Shown here piece by piece: positions 43,202-51,276 of a stretch of 64,000 bases of DNA. Source of the DNA: Bacillota bacterium (GTDB lineage: Bacteria; Bacillota; Clostridia; Christensenellales; Aristaeellaceae); the NCBI GenBank assembly GCA_023411375.1, contig JAEYOW010000015.1, positions 1 to 64,000 of the forward strand, written 5' to 3'. Every line of letters begins with the position of its first letter. Within the stretch, counting starts at the first letter, position 1. The notes beneath the pieces were generated by a model, which was given only the letters and a program-made list of their open reading frames with translations, was not told the DNA's origin and did not search any database. The position numbers were made by a program, and so were the translations under genes.

Positions 43202-43759
43202 TTAGCAGCGCTCCATGTACTCGCCCGAACGCGTATCGATGCGGATGCGGTCGCCCGTGTTAATGAACAGCGGCACCTGTACGGTATAGCCGGTTTCAAC
43301 GGTGGCGGGCTTATAGGTATTGCTGGCGGTATCGCCCTTGAAGCCGGGCTCGGTGTCGGTGATTTCCAGCTCCACAAAGTTGGGAGCGGCTACGCTGAAA
43401 GCGCTGCCCTTGAAAAAGCGGACCGTCACGTTGGTGCCTTCCTTCACGAAGGGGATAGCATCCTCGACCTGATCCTTGTTCAGGGGAATCTGCTCGTAGG
43501 TTTCCACATCCATGAAGTAGAACAGGTCGCCATCCGGATAGACATACTGCATTTCCTTGGTTTCCACGATAGCGCGGGGCATCTTGTCAGTGGGGTTGAA
43601 GCTGCGCTCCACCACGGCGCCGGTCATGATGTTCTTGATTTTGGTACGCACAAAGGCCGCGCCCTTGCCGGGCTTAACGTGCTGAAAATCCACAACGTTC
43701 CACACGCCGCCGTCCCACTCAATGGTAATCCCTTTTCTGAAATCGCCTGCCGTAATCAT
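43202..43759 (-). CDS. efp: Translation elongation factor P
   Basis: 185 aa, the standard three-barrel form. It relieves ribosome stalling at polyproline. The modification loop is VKPGKGAAFVRTK with K32 at the tip. The C-terminal signature GDRIRIDTRSGEYMERC is complete. AGGAGG precedes the start. The order aminopeptidase P, efp, CD1247 protein is common in Clostridia. The modifying enzyme for K32 is not in the window. Confidence 0.97.
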   Translation of the reverse strand: MITAGDFRKGITIEWDGGVWNVVDFQHVKPGKGAAFVRTKIKNIMTGAVVERSFNPTDKMPRAIVETKEMQYVYPDGDLFYFMDVETYEQIPLNKDQVEDAIPFVKEGTNVTVRFFKGSAFSVAAPNFVELEITDTEPGFKGDTASNTYKPATVETGYTVQVPLFINTGDRIRIDTRSGEYMERC

Positions 43760-43813
43760 AATCAGTTCCTCCTCAGTTTGATGTAGGTATGATGATGGTA
43801 GTATGGCTGCTTT

Positions 43814-44884
43814 TTACAGGATGATAAGCTCGCGCGTGGGCATGGTCAGCGCCTCGCAGCCGCCATCCCTGACGATGACGGTGTTCTCGATCCTCACGCC
43901 GCCGACGCCGGGCAGATAAACGCCGGGCTCGACAGTCATCACCTGGTTTGCCTTCAACGTCGCGGTGGACACCTGGTTGAAGCGCGGATTTTCATGAATA
44001 TCAATACCAAGGCTGTGGCCCAAGCCATGGCCGAAGCGCCCTTCATAGCCCTTTTCATAGATATAGTCCCGCGCGATTGCGTCGATATCCCGGCAGCTTT
44101 TGCCGGCCGCCACGGCGTCCTGCGCCATTTTCTGCGCTTCCAGCACCACCTGGTACACGCGCAGCATTTCGTCGCCAGGCTGGCCGAGCGCCACGGTGCG
44201 CGTCATGTCCGCGCAGTAGCCGCCTACCTTCGCGCCAAAATCCATGGTGATCATGTCGCCGCGCCGGATTTTGTATTCGCCGGGCACCGCATGCGGCAAG
44301 GAGCCGTTCGTGCCCGCTGCCACAATGGTGGAAAAGGACGGGCGGCCCGCCCCATGGCTCATCATATCAAAGTCAAGGGTCAGCGCCAGCTCCTTCTCCG
44401 TCATGCCTTCGCGGATGACAGAAAGCGCGCGTTCAAAGGCGTCGCCCGTCAGCCGGCAGGCCTCGGCAATCAGCCCCAGCTCTCCCTCGTCCTTTACCTC
44501 GCGAAGCTGCTCCACAGCACCGCCCACCGGCTTCCATTCCACGCCCCGAACGGTTTCGCGGCAGGTATCGAAGGCGCGCACGGTCAGGTAATCGTCCTCG
44601 TAATACAGGGTGTCGATTCCCTCGCGCTTGCACAGCGCGTTTACAATCTCCTCGTGGGATTTACCCTTGTCCGTCATCTCAACGGAGAAGCCGGGAGCCT
44701 GGCTTTCAGCCTGCTCGGTATAGCGAAAATCCGTCACGATCACGCACGCGCCGCTTGTTACAAGCACAAGGCCCTCGCCCGTATAGCCGGATACATAGAA
44801 CATGTTGCTGGGGTTATGAAGCAACACGCCCTCGTGCTGCGCAAGGCGCATCGTGTCCATTAGTTTTCTTGCCCGTTCCGTCAC
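43814..44884 (-). CDS. pepP: Xaa-Pro aminopeptidase (M24 family, YqhT-like)
   Basis: 356 aa. It removes an N-terminal residue before proline. The metal ligands of the pita-bread fold are visible in TMDFGAKVGGYCADMTRTV (two Asp), FGHGLGHSLGIDIHE (His), TVEPGVYLPG (Glu) and VRIENTV (Glu). The start at GTG 44884 is chosen for GAGGG 7 nt upstream and for the usual family length. It leads the efp operon; a dual terminator separates it from the genes upstream. Confidence 0.92.
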   Translation of the reverse strand: MTERARKLMDTMRLAQHEGVLLHNPSNMFYVSGYTGEGLVLVTSGACVIVTDFRYTEQAESQAPGFSVEMTDKGKSHEEIVNALCKREGIDTLYYEDDYLTVRAFDTCRETVRGVEWKPVGGAVEQLREVKDEGELGLIAEACRLTGDAFERALSVIREGMTEKELALTLDFDMMSHGAGRPSFSTIVAAGTNGSLPHAVPGEYKIRRGDMITMDFGAKVGGYCADMTRTVALGQPGDEMLRVYQVVLEAQKMAQDAVAAGKSCRDIDAIARDYIYEKGYEGRFGHGLGHSLGIDIHENPRFNQVSTATLKANQVMTVEPGVYLPGVGGVRIENTVIVRDGGCEALTMPTRELIIL

Positions 44885-44953
44885 TGTCAATCCCTCACAA
44901 ACGGCCTTAGCCGCCCTGTTTTGGCACAAAGCCATTTTTTATTCTACCATAAA

Positions 44954-44998
44954 CAAAAAAACCGCGCCACCATTTTTTTGGATTTGACGCGGTTTTTT
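44954..44998. terminator. Terminator after the LUD-domain gene
   Basis: AAAAAACCGCG and CGCGGTTTTTT form a stem with about 20 nt between the arms. On the minus strand it follows the LUD gene by 75 nt. Confidence 0.72.
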
Positions 44999-45072
44999 CT
45001 GAAAATATTGCATTTCCATACGAAGCGGCGTCGCATGATCCCCCGCGTGCTTGCGCAAAGCGCTGTCCGGCC

Positions 45073-45687
45073 TTAATAACCCAACGTTTCTTCCACAAAC
45101 AGAACCGTCATCCTCCGGTTTTTCGGCACCCTGTCCAAAACCAGCGTCAGGCGGCAGATGCTGTTACGGCACTCCCTGCCGCCGCACAGGCCCGTAGCCG
45201 CGCAGGGCGTATCAATGCCCAGCCTGCGCGTGTTCTGCGGGCAGGCCGTCTTTTTGATGCGAGCAACGGCGGTGTTGATGCCGCCATCCACCACCTTGGA
45301 ATGACTGATGACAAAATATACGTCGCGCGGCCCGTCACACACCGCGCCGACACGGTTGCCCAGCCCGTCCACCAAAACCAGCTCGCCGGTTTTGGTAACC
45401 GCGTTGGCGGAACAAAGATACACATCCGCGTCGCGGCTGTTGCGGCGGATCATCGGCACGTCCTCCGGCTTCGCGCCCCAGCCGGAATACACCTTGCATC
45501 CCCTTTCCGCCAGCGCGGACAACACGTTGATATCCCGCACGCTCACCGAACCGCCCACGCCAACGGACGCTCCCGCGTCGATACGTGCAAGCAGAAAGTC
45601 GCGCGCTTCCGCCGCCGTACGCAGCTCGGCCACCTCAAAACCATTGTCGCGCATGCCTTGCGCGGCCTGCTTCAACAAAGCCTCCAT
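45073..45687 (-). CDS. LUD-domain protein (lactate utilisation protein LutC-like)
   Basis: 204 aa, a single LUD domain: ASVGVGGSVSVRDINVL, VYLCSANAVTKTGELVLVDG and DVYFVISHSKVVDGG are the conserved strands. The C-terminal CPQNTRR and CAATGLCGGRECRN add Cys residues seen in the clostridial subgroup. Related LutC acts with LutAB in lactate oxidation, but no LutA or LutB is here, so the role is open. AGGAGG precedes the ATG, 3 nt after the CapA-like stop, so the two are co-transcribed. Confidence 0.85.
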   Translation of the reverse strand: MEALLKQAAQGMRDNGFEVAELRTAAEARDFLLARIDAGASVGVGGSVSVRDINVLSALAERGCKVYSGWGAKPEDVPMIRRNSRDADVYLCSANAVTKTGELVLVDGLGNRVGAVCDGPRDVYFVISHSKVVDGGINTAVARIKKTACPQNTRRLGIDTPCAATGLCGGRECRNSICRLTLVLDRVPKNRRMTVLFVEETLGY

Positions 45688-45690
45688 CCT

Positions 45691-46818
45691 TCATTCCTCC
45701 TGTCCTTCGTAGCGGATTGTCTCCTGCCTCGCGCCCAGGCCCTCCACATAGGGTTCCAGCCGTTTGGGAGACGCCTCCTGTATTTTTTTCATCACGCGTC
45801 CGGCCTCCCCGCCGGACAGCAGCACGGGCTGAAAGCTGTTGCGCCGCCGGTCCGCGCTTTGTGAGATCGGGTGCAGCGTCCAGGTCAGCTCTCTCAGCGC
45901 ACCCTCCCGGAAACGGAGTTCTGCCCCAAGCAACACAGCGTCGTAGTCGCGCGGGTTAAAGTTGCCGCCAAAGCAGCAATTTCCAAGGCTGTAGACCACG
46001 GGCACGCCCTCAGTCACCTCCGCGCCCTGCGCCACATGCGGATGATGCCCCACCACCAATGAAGCCCCGAGCGCCACGGCGGCCTCCGCAATTTTTTTCT
46101 GGCCCGCGCCGGCAGTGGGCGCGTATTCCTCTCCCGCGTGCATTGTATGCACGATGGCCGCGCAGCCCAGTTCCCTAAGTATCTCCATCTGCCGGTCCAG
46201 CTTTTCGCGCTTCTCCGCGCCCAACGTAAACAGCGTCGCCGTCAGGCCGACGCGCACGCCGTCCTTTTCCAAAACGCAAAGCGTGTCCTCGTCAAACCAG
46301 CCGACGCCGGCGGCATTCAGCGCGTTTACCGTATCGGCCCTTCCCCGGCTTCCATAATCACCCGAATGATTGTTGGCCAGGTTCACGCATTCAACGCTTC
46401 CCTCGGTTAAAACGGCGGTATACGCAGGCTCTCCGATGAAGTTATACTGCTTTTTTACCTTGTCCTCCGCGCTGTCGGAGAGCACGCCCTCCAGGTTGAC
46501 GATGGTAAAATCGTCGGCGGCAAAAAGCGCCTTAAGCCCGGCGAAAGGATAGGCCATACCATTTTCCCGCACCCGGGACCGAAAGCTGTGTTTAGACGCC
46601 TGAGATGAGGTTTCGCCACCCAGGGTGCAATCCCCTGCAAAAGTGAGAGAAATAAGGGTTTCCTCCGGCGCGACGGCATTTGCCGTGGCGCTCAGCTCTG
46701 CCGGCGGCGCCCCGGCCTGAAAGACGTACAGCCTGGTATCGGCCACCGCGCGCGACGTATTCATCCCCAGCGCAAGGGCGCAAAGGGCGCAAAGCAAAAC
46801 GCGGCGGGTATTTTTCAT
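45691..46818 (-). CDS. CapA-family (PGA_cap) metallophosphatase-like exported protein
   Basis: 375 aa. A signal peptide (1-26, ending SRAVA) is followed by the CapA calcineurin-like domain: LTFAGDCTLGG, VNLEGVLSD, CVNLANNHSGDYG, VHTMHAGEEY and VVGHHPHVAQGAEV. Family members take part in poly-gamma-glutamate or other envelope polymer synthesis; no capBC genes are present, so the polymer is unknown. AAGGA lies 11 nt before ATG 46818. Upstream ATGs at 46826-46830 are too close to that site. Confidence 0.85.
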   Translation of the reverse strand: MKNTRRVLLCALCALALGMNTSRAVADTRLYVFQAGAPPAELSATANAVAPEETLISLTFAGDCTLGGETSSQASKHSFRSRVRENGMAYPFAGLKALFAADDFTIVNLEGVLSDSAEDKVKKQYNFIGEPAYTAVLTEGSVECVNLANNHSGDYGSRGRADTVNALNAAGVGWFDEDTLCVLEKDGVRVGLTATLFTLGAEKREKLDRQMEILRELGCAAIVHTMHAGEEYAPTAGAGQKKIAEAAVALGASLVVGHHPHVAQGAEVTEGVPVVYSLGNCCFGGNFNPRDYDAVLLGAELRFREGALRELTWTLHPISQSADRRRNSFQPVLLSGGEAGRVMKKIQEASPKRLEPYVEGLGARQETIRYEGQEE

Positions 46819-46916
46819 GCAGACATCCATCCTTCTTTTGCCGCGGATAAAATGAGAACGGCTCTCCATGCGACAGTATATCACGGCGCGCCGGGCAGCG
46901 CAAACGCGGGCGCGGA

Positions 46917-46960
46917 CAAAGGCGGAAGGACGGCCGCGAATCATGCCTTCCTCCCGCCTC
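46917..46960 (-). terminator. Terminator after the Noc-like gene
   Basis: Minus strand: GGCGGGAGGAAGG pairs with CCTTCCGCC around a 16 nt loop, followed by TTTG. Moderate, since the T-run is short. Confidence 0.5.
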
Positions 46961-46979
46961 CGCCTGCTTTCAACTCTGC

Positions 46980-47750
46980 CTATTCCTGCTTTTGCGCCTG
47001 CGTAAACAGCGGCACGGTCACACGCACCTCGGCCACGCGCCGGCCCACCGTAACTTGCATGTTCGCGTCCAGCCCCGCGTCGCACATCTGCTCCACAATG
47101 CCGCGGATCGCGTTGAGGTAGAGCCGGTAGTCCCTCATGAGCGGCTTTAGCCTGCGTCCTCCGCTCATGGGAATAGGCATGTGCGAGAGCACGTCGTCAA
47201 TCAGCTTTTCCGTATCCTTCACGCTTAACCCTCCCTCCGCCACATGCCGGAGCACCTTGACTCTGCCTTGCAAGCCCGGCACGCGCAAAAGCTCCTGCGC
47301 ATAGCGTTCACAAAGACCGCATTCACGCAAAAGGGCGCACACCTCGTCCCCCAGGTTCAAAAGCCGTAGCTTTTTGCGCACCGTCGCCACGGAGCGCCCG
47401 ATGCGCGCCGAAAGCTCCTGGGCGCTGATACCGCCGCCCAGCAGGCTCCGGTACTCCTCCGCCTCGTCCAGGTAATGCAGCTCTCCCCGCATCAGCTTGT
47501 CCAGCAGCCTTGAAATGCGCTGGTCCATACGGTCCGTGGGGCTGAGCACCGCGTCCACGCAGCCCTGCCCCAGCTCGCGCAGGCGGCGCAGGCGCTCCCT
47601 GCCCGCGAGCAATATGTACTGTCCGTCCCCACGCGCGGCGAGCAGGACGGCGGCGTTTTCCTCCTCGGAAGCGCAGGACGCTCCGGCTTCCTGCGTGTCC
47701 ACGATGTCTTTGATCGGCACCCAGCAGACCTGATTGGCCGTCGCATGCAT
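46980..47750 (-). CDS. Noc/ParB-like DNA-binding protein with degenerate N-terminal domain
   Basis: 256 aa, shorter than Noc of Bacillus (about 283). The HTH domain is clear at about 95-135 (EAEEYRSLL, ISAQELSARIGRSVATVRKK), with a ParB-type C-terminal part. In the N-terminal domain the usual NPxQPR box is missing, and the CTP-binding GERRxRA box reads AGRERLRRLREL (49-60). AGGAGG lies 7 nt before the ATG. Position next to rsmG is that of noc. Nucleoid occlusion or a plain DNA-binding role is possible. Confidence 0.78.
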   Translation of the reverse strand: MHATANQVCWVPIKDIVDTQEAGASCASEEENAAVLLAARGDGQYILLAGRERLRRLRELGQGCVDAVLSPTDRMDQRISRLLDKLMRGELHYLDEAEEYRSLLGGGISAQELSARIGRSVATVRKKLRLLNLGDEVCALLRECGLCERYAQELLRVPGLQGRVKVLRHVAEGGLSVKDTEKLIDDVLSHMPIPMSGGRRLKPLMRDYRLYLNAIRGIVEQMCDAGLDANMQVTVGRRVAEVRVTVPLFTQAQKQE

Positions 47751-47905
47751 GGCACAGCCTCCTCTTCTTTTTGAAAAAAAGGATTGAACGCGCCCGCGTG
47801 CCCCGCGTGCCCTCCCCCTTGACACGCAGAGCCCGCCGGGCGCGTCCATGACTGTTTGATTCACCGTTTCGCCCGGCTTTCCTGCCTGCGCAGGCGGGGT
47901 TTCGT

Positions 47906-47950
47906 CCGCCAAAAAGCGACGGGCGCGCTCCCACCGGAAGCGCGCCCCAG
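47906..47950 (-). terminator. Terminator after rsmG
   Basis: Minus strand: GGGCGCGCT and AGCGCGCCC form a stem around TCCGGTGGG, followed by GTCGCTTTTTGG. The rest of the 206 bp spacer before the Noc-like gene should hold its promoter, but I see no clear one. Confidence 0.68.
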
Positions 47951-47956
47951 GTCGAT

Positions 47957-48721
47957 TTATTCCTTCAAGCCGCGATTTGTGTCGAAACCGCCGAGAGGCA
48001 TGCGGCATGGCATGCCTGCTTTTCGCGGATACTGTCGAACGGTTTCCTGATTTTTTTTCGCGACCAGCACACAGTGCCGCCAGTCCGGCTGTGCGGGCAA
48101 AACGACCGGGATGCTTTCAAGACCTCCGCCGCCCAGCAGGCGGGCCGCCTTCCCGCCCGCCAGAAGCTCATCCTCGGCGGCAGGACCTTTGTAGCAGACC
48201 ATCCGTCCCCCCACGCGCACAAAGGGCAAAAGCAACTCGCAAAGAACCGGCAGGGGCGCGACCGCACGCGCCACGGCAACGTCGTACCGCTCCCGGTGCG
48301 ACGCGTCGCGCCCGCCGTCCTCCGCCCGGGCATGCACGAGGCGCACGTTCGCAAGCCCCAACGCCTCCACAACCGCGGATAGGAACGTCAGGCGCTTTTT
48401 AAGCGAATCCAGCAGCGTCACGCGCAGGTCGGGCCGCGCAATCGCCAGCGGAAGCCCGGGAAAGCCCGCGCCGCTGCCCACGTCGATCAGGGTTATCCCC
48501 CGCGTGAAAAGCCCGTCAATGCCAAGCGGAGCAAGCGAATCTGCGTAATGCCGGTCCAGGGACGTCTCAAAATCCGTATCTCCGGTCAGGTTCATTTTCC
48601 CATTCCATTCGGCGAGCATGGCGTGATAGCGCGCAAGGCGCTCGGGCGCCTTTTCGTCATAGCAGATCGCAAGCCCGTCCATGCGCGCGCGCAGCCTTTG
48701 CGCCCAATCGGCCCCCGTCAC
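47957..48721 (-). CDS. rsmG: 16S rRNA m7G527 methyltransferase RsmG (GidB)
   Basis: 254 aa. Uses S-adenosylmethionine; the binding motif is LIDVGSGAGFPGLPLAI. NLTGDTDFE and RHYADSL precede it, and AVARAVAPLPVL follows. GTG 48721 overlaps the TGA of the gene upstream (GTGA), which I take as the start; an in-frame ATG at 48763 is the alternative. The ribosome site is weak, so translation is probably coupled. The C-terminal tail after AKKNQE is longer than usual. Confidence 0.92.
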   Translation of the reverse strand: MTGADWAQRLRARMDGLAICYDEKAPERLARYHAMLAEWNGKMNLTGDTDFETSLDRHYADSLAPLGIDGLFTRGITLIDVGSGAGFPGLPLAIARPDLRVTLLDSLKKRLTFLSAVVEALGLANVRLVHARAEDGGRDASHRERYDVAVARAVAPLPVLCELLLPFVRVGGRMVCYKGPAAEDELLAGGKAARLLGGGGLESIPVVLPAQPDWRHCVLVAKKNQETVRQYPRKAGMPCRMPLGGFDTNRGLKE

Positions 48722-49368
48722 AGCGGCAGGCCCAGATACTTGATGCCCCAGTACTTCACCCATGATAACGCCTCTCGCATATGATTTTGCAACCAGAAGT
48801 TCCATTCCGGGCGACAGAGGCTGCCCGCGCCCTGCGCGGCGATTCCCGCGTCCCCGGCAATCTGGAGCGCGCGCGGCAGGTGGTAATCGCTCGTCACAAT
48901 CAACGGCCTCTTGCAGCCGAGCCCTTCCAGAATCGTCCACGCGTTGCGGATGTTCTGCTTGGTATCCGCGCTGTGCGGATCGCTGATAACCTGCTCCGGC
49001 GGCAGCCCTTCCGCAAGCAGAATCGCGCGCATTACGTCGCCCTCCGGCGCGGGCTCCTTTCCGGCCTGCCCGCCGCAGACCACCATATAGCAGGGCGCCT
49101 TCTCATAGTATTCCTTCGCCTTATCCAACCGCCACCGCAGCTGAACCGAGGGTTCGCCCGACGGCAACACCTGTGCGCCCAGTACGATAATACCGTCATA
49201 ATCCGAGGGCGCGGGCACGTTTATCTCCCAATGGTAGACCAATCCAATCAGCGCCGCATAGCAGAGCACACCGATCATTACAAGGCATATGGCCACCCTC
49301 AGCACCCTTTCCAGCACGCTGCGCTTCTTTTTCTGTTTTATGCCGGGCGCTTTCTTTTCTTCACTCAT
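48718..49368 (-). CDS. YdcF/SanA-like DUF218 membrane-anchored protein
   Basis: 216 aa. A Lys-rich N-terminus is followed by one membrane helix (about 24-45) and an extracellular DUF218 domain: YDGIIVLGAQVLPSGEPS, RLDKAKEYY, VVCGGQAGKEPAPEGDVM, HSADTKQNI and IVTSDYHLPRA. Such proteins are linked to envelope integrity and vancomycin resistance in E. coli (SanA); the reaction is unknown. Start ATG 49368; the first ATG is too close to GGAGAGG. Overlaps rsmG by 4 nt. Confidence 0.85.
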   Translation of the reverse strand: MSEEKKAPGIKQKKKRSVLERVLRVAICLVMIGVLCYAALIGLVYHWEINVPAPSDYDGIIVLGAQVLPSGEPSVQLRWRLDKAKEYYEKAPCYMVVCGGQAGKEPAPEGDVMRAILLAEGLPPEQVISDPHSADTKQNIRNAWTILEGLGCKRPLIVTSDYHLPRALQIAGDAGIAAQGAGSLCRPEWNFWLQNHMREALSWVKYWGIKYLGLPL

Positions 49369-49414
49369 GCTTATCATTATCCTCTCCAGGTCAAAAGCGT
49401 GCGCGCAAAGGCGC

Positions 49415-50125
49415 TCAGTCCTTTTCCACCGTTTCCGGCCAGTTTTCCTCCGCGCCTTGCCCGCCGCCTGCCATGCTCAGCGCTTCGCCGTCCGTCACGA
49501 TCAGGTGATCCAACAACGTGACCTCAATGCTCTGCAAAAGCCCGTCAAGCAGCCTCGTCGCCTCCACATCGCCCTGAGAGGGATGGGGAGAGCCGCCCGG
49601 GTGGTTGTGGCATAACACCACCGCGTGCGCGTTATGCCGAAGCGCCGCATCCACGACCAGGCGCGGATAGGCGGGCACCTCCAGCAGCGAGCCGCGCGCG
49701 ATCAGCTCGTCGGCAATCACTTGCATGCGCCCGTTCAGGCACACAACATAAAAATGCTCCTGCCTGAGCCCGCCGAGCAGGCGGATGCAGTGCGCCTCCG
49801 CCGCGCGGAGATTCTCCAGCGTTTCACGGACGCCCGCGCGGCTCTTTTCAAGCCGGCGCGCAACCTGTGAAAACAAGCTTAGCAACGCCGCCGCGTATTC
49901 GCCCACGCCGTCCACTTTCTGCAAATCACCCGCACCGGCGTCCAAAACGCCGTGCAAACTGCCAAAACGGTTTAAAAGCTCATGCGCCAGCGGATTTACA
50001 TTACGCTGCGGAATGGCGAAAAATAAAATCAGCTCCAACACCTCGTGCGGGGCGAAGCCGTCCAAGCCCTGCGAAAGAAAGCGCTCGCGCATACGCCGCC
50101 TGTGCCCGCCGTGAGTGTCCGCCAT
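49415..50125 (-). CDS. radC: RadC-family JAB domain protein
   Basis: 236 aa. A helix-hairpin-helix region (LQKVDGVGEYAAALLSLF) precedes the JAMM metal motif VVLCHNHPGGSPHPSQGD, with the two His and the Asp expected for a metalloenzyme. The historic DNA-repair role is not supported in E. coli, so function remains unclear. GGGAGG lies 7 nt before ATG 50125. It is first in a minus-strand set with the YdcF-like gene and rsmG and divergent from cdaA. Confidence 0.88.
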   Translation of the reverse strand: MADTHGGHRRRMRERFLSQGLDGFAPHEVLELILFFAIPQRNVNPLAHELLNRFGSLHGVLDAGAGDLQKVDGVGEYAAALLSLFSQVARRLEKSRAGVRETLENLRAAEAHCIRLLGGLRQEHFYVVCLNGRMQVIADELIARGSLLEVPAYPRLVVDAALRHNAHAVVLCHNHPGGSPHPSQGDVEATRLLDGLLQSIEVTLLDHLIVTDGEALSMAGGGQGAEENWPETVEKD

Positions 50126-50163
50126 GCCGCCGCCTCCCGTCCGGTAGTGGTTTAACCCAGCAT

Positions 50164-50193
50164 AGTATAGCACAAAACAAGTCCAAAGTTCAA
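50164..50193 (-). promoter_or_regulatory. Promoter of the radC transcription unit
   Basis: On the minus strand TTGAAC and TATACT with 18 bp spacing, 40 nt before the start codon. Confidence 0.65.
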
Positions 50194-50334
50194 ACCGCGT
50201 CGTATTTATCAGGGCGCTGGGATTGTAAAATTCGCCCAGTCGGAAATCCCCCTTTTCTGCAACAGAACGCCTCTCCGCTTCGTTTTATCATCGTGCGAAC
50301 CTTCTCTCCCAGCAAAAAAACACCGGTTGGGGGG

Positions 50335-50363
50335 TTTAATCCATCTACTATATGTAGTATAAT
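50335..50363 (+). promoter_or_regulatory. Probable promoter of the cdaA operon
   Basis: TATAAT at 50358-50363 with TTTAAT 17 bp upstream. A small dyad (CTACTATATGTAG) overlaps the -10 region. The rest of the 293 bp spacer shows only the radC promoter. Confidence 0.5.
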
Positions 50364-50418
50364 AAGGGATGGGTTCCAGCGATTATCGCTTTGATTATAC
50401 CGGCAGGGAGGGGAACGC

Positions 50419-51276
50419 ATGCAAACTTTGTGGGCGCAAATCAGAACCGTTTTGTGGAACGTGTTCAACCGCCCCACCATCGCCGATATTATCGATATAT
50501 TCATCGTCGCCTTTTTGCTGTACGAGCTTTTGATGCTCACCAAGGAAACGCGTGCCAGCGCGGTTTTAAAGGGTCTGGCCATGCTGGTGCTGGCCAGTTG
50601 GGTGAGCGACCTGCTAGGCCTGACGGCGCTTAACTGGGTGCTTTTGAATGTGGTTAACAACGGTGCGGTGGTGCTGGTTATCCTGTTCCAGCCTGAGCTG
50701 CGCAAGGCGCTGGAGCAGATTGGGCGCGGCGCGATTCGCGATAGCTCGCGCATGACCGGGACGGAGGAGAGCGGGCATATTGTGCGCGAGATGACAAGCT
50801 GCCTGCTTACGCTAAGCCGCCGCCGCGTAGGCGCGCTGATCGTTTTTGAGCAGCGCATCGGTCTTAAGGACATTATCGAAACCGGCACCGCCCTTAACTC
50901 ACAGATATCCTCCGCCTTGCTCGAAAACATTTTTGAGCCCAACACCCCGCTTCACGACGGAGCCGTGGTGATTCGCGGCAACCGCATTATGGCGGCGGCT
51001 TGCATTTTAAGCCTGAGCGAGGGCAAGGGCATCAGCCGCGAGCTTGGCACGCGGCACCGCGCGGCCCTCGGCGTAACCGAAACCACCGACGCCGTAACGC
51101 TTATCGTCAGCGAGGAAACAGGAATCATTTCCATGGCGCGAAACGGCCGCCTGACCCGCCATCTCGACCGCGCCGCTCTGGAGGAGGTGCTGACCTCCCT
51201 TTACCATCAGAAGGAAACGGGCCTTTGGTCCACCCTGATGGAAAAAACAAAAAGGCGAAAAGGAGGCGCGGCATGA
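50419..51276 (+). CDS. cdaA: Diadenylate cyclase CdaA
   Basis: 285 aa. It makes the second messenger c-di-AMP from ATP. Three membrane helices (about 22-90) precede the DAC domain with the catalytic DGA (180-182, NTPLHDGAVVIRG) and RHR (212-214, GTRHRAALGVTE) motifs. The ATG of the YbbR-domain gene overlaps its stop. It is the first gene of a tight operon with cdaR, a Pro-rich membrane protein, an ATPase and rsmF. GlmM, the usual third partner, is not in the window. Confidence 0.96.
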   Translation: MQTLWAQIRTVLWNVFNRPTIADIIDIFIVAFLLYELLMLTKETRASAVLKGLAMLVLASWVSDLLGLTALNWVLLNVVNNGAVVLVILFQPELRKALEQIGRGAIRDSSRMTGTEESGHIVREMTSCLLTLSRRRVGALIVFEQRIGLKDIIETGTALNSQISSALLENIFEPNTPLHDGAVVIRGNRIMAAACILSLSEGKGISRELGTRHRAALGVTETTDAVTLIVSEETGIISMARNGRLTRHLDRAALEEVLTSLYHQKETGLWSTLMEKTKRRKGGAA

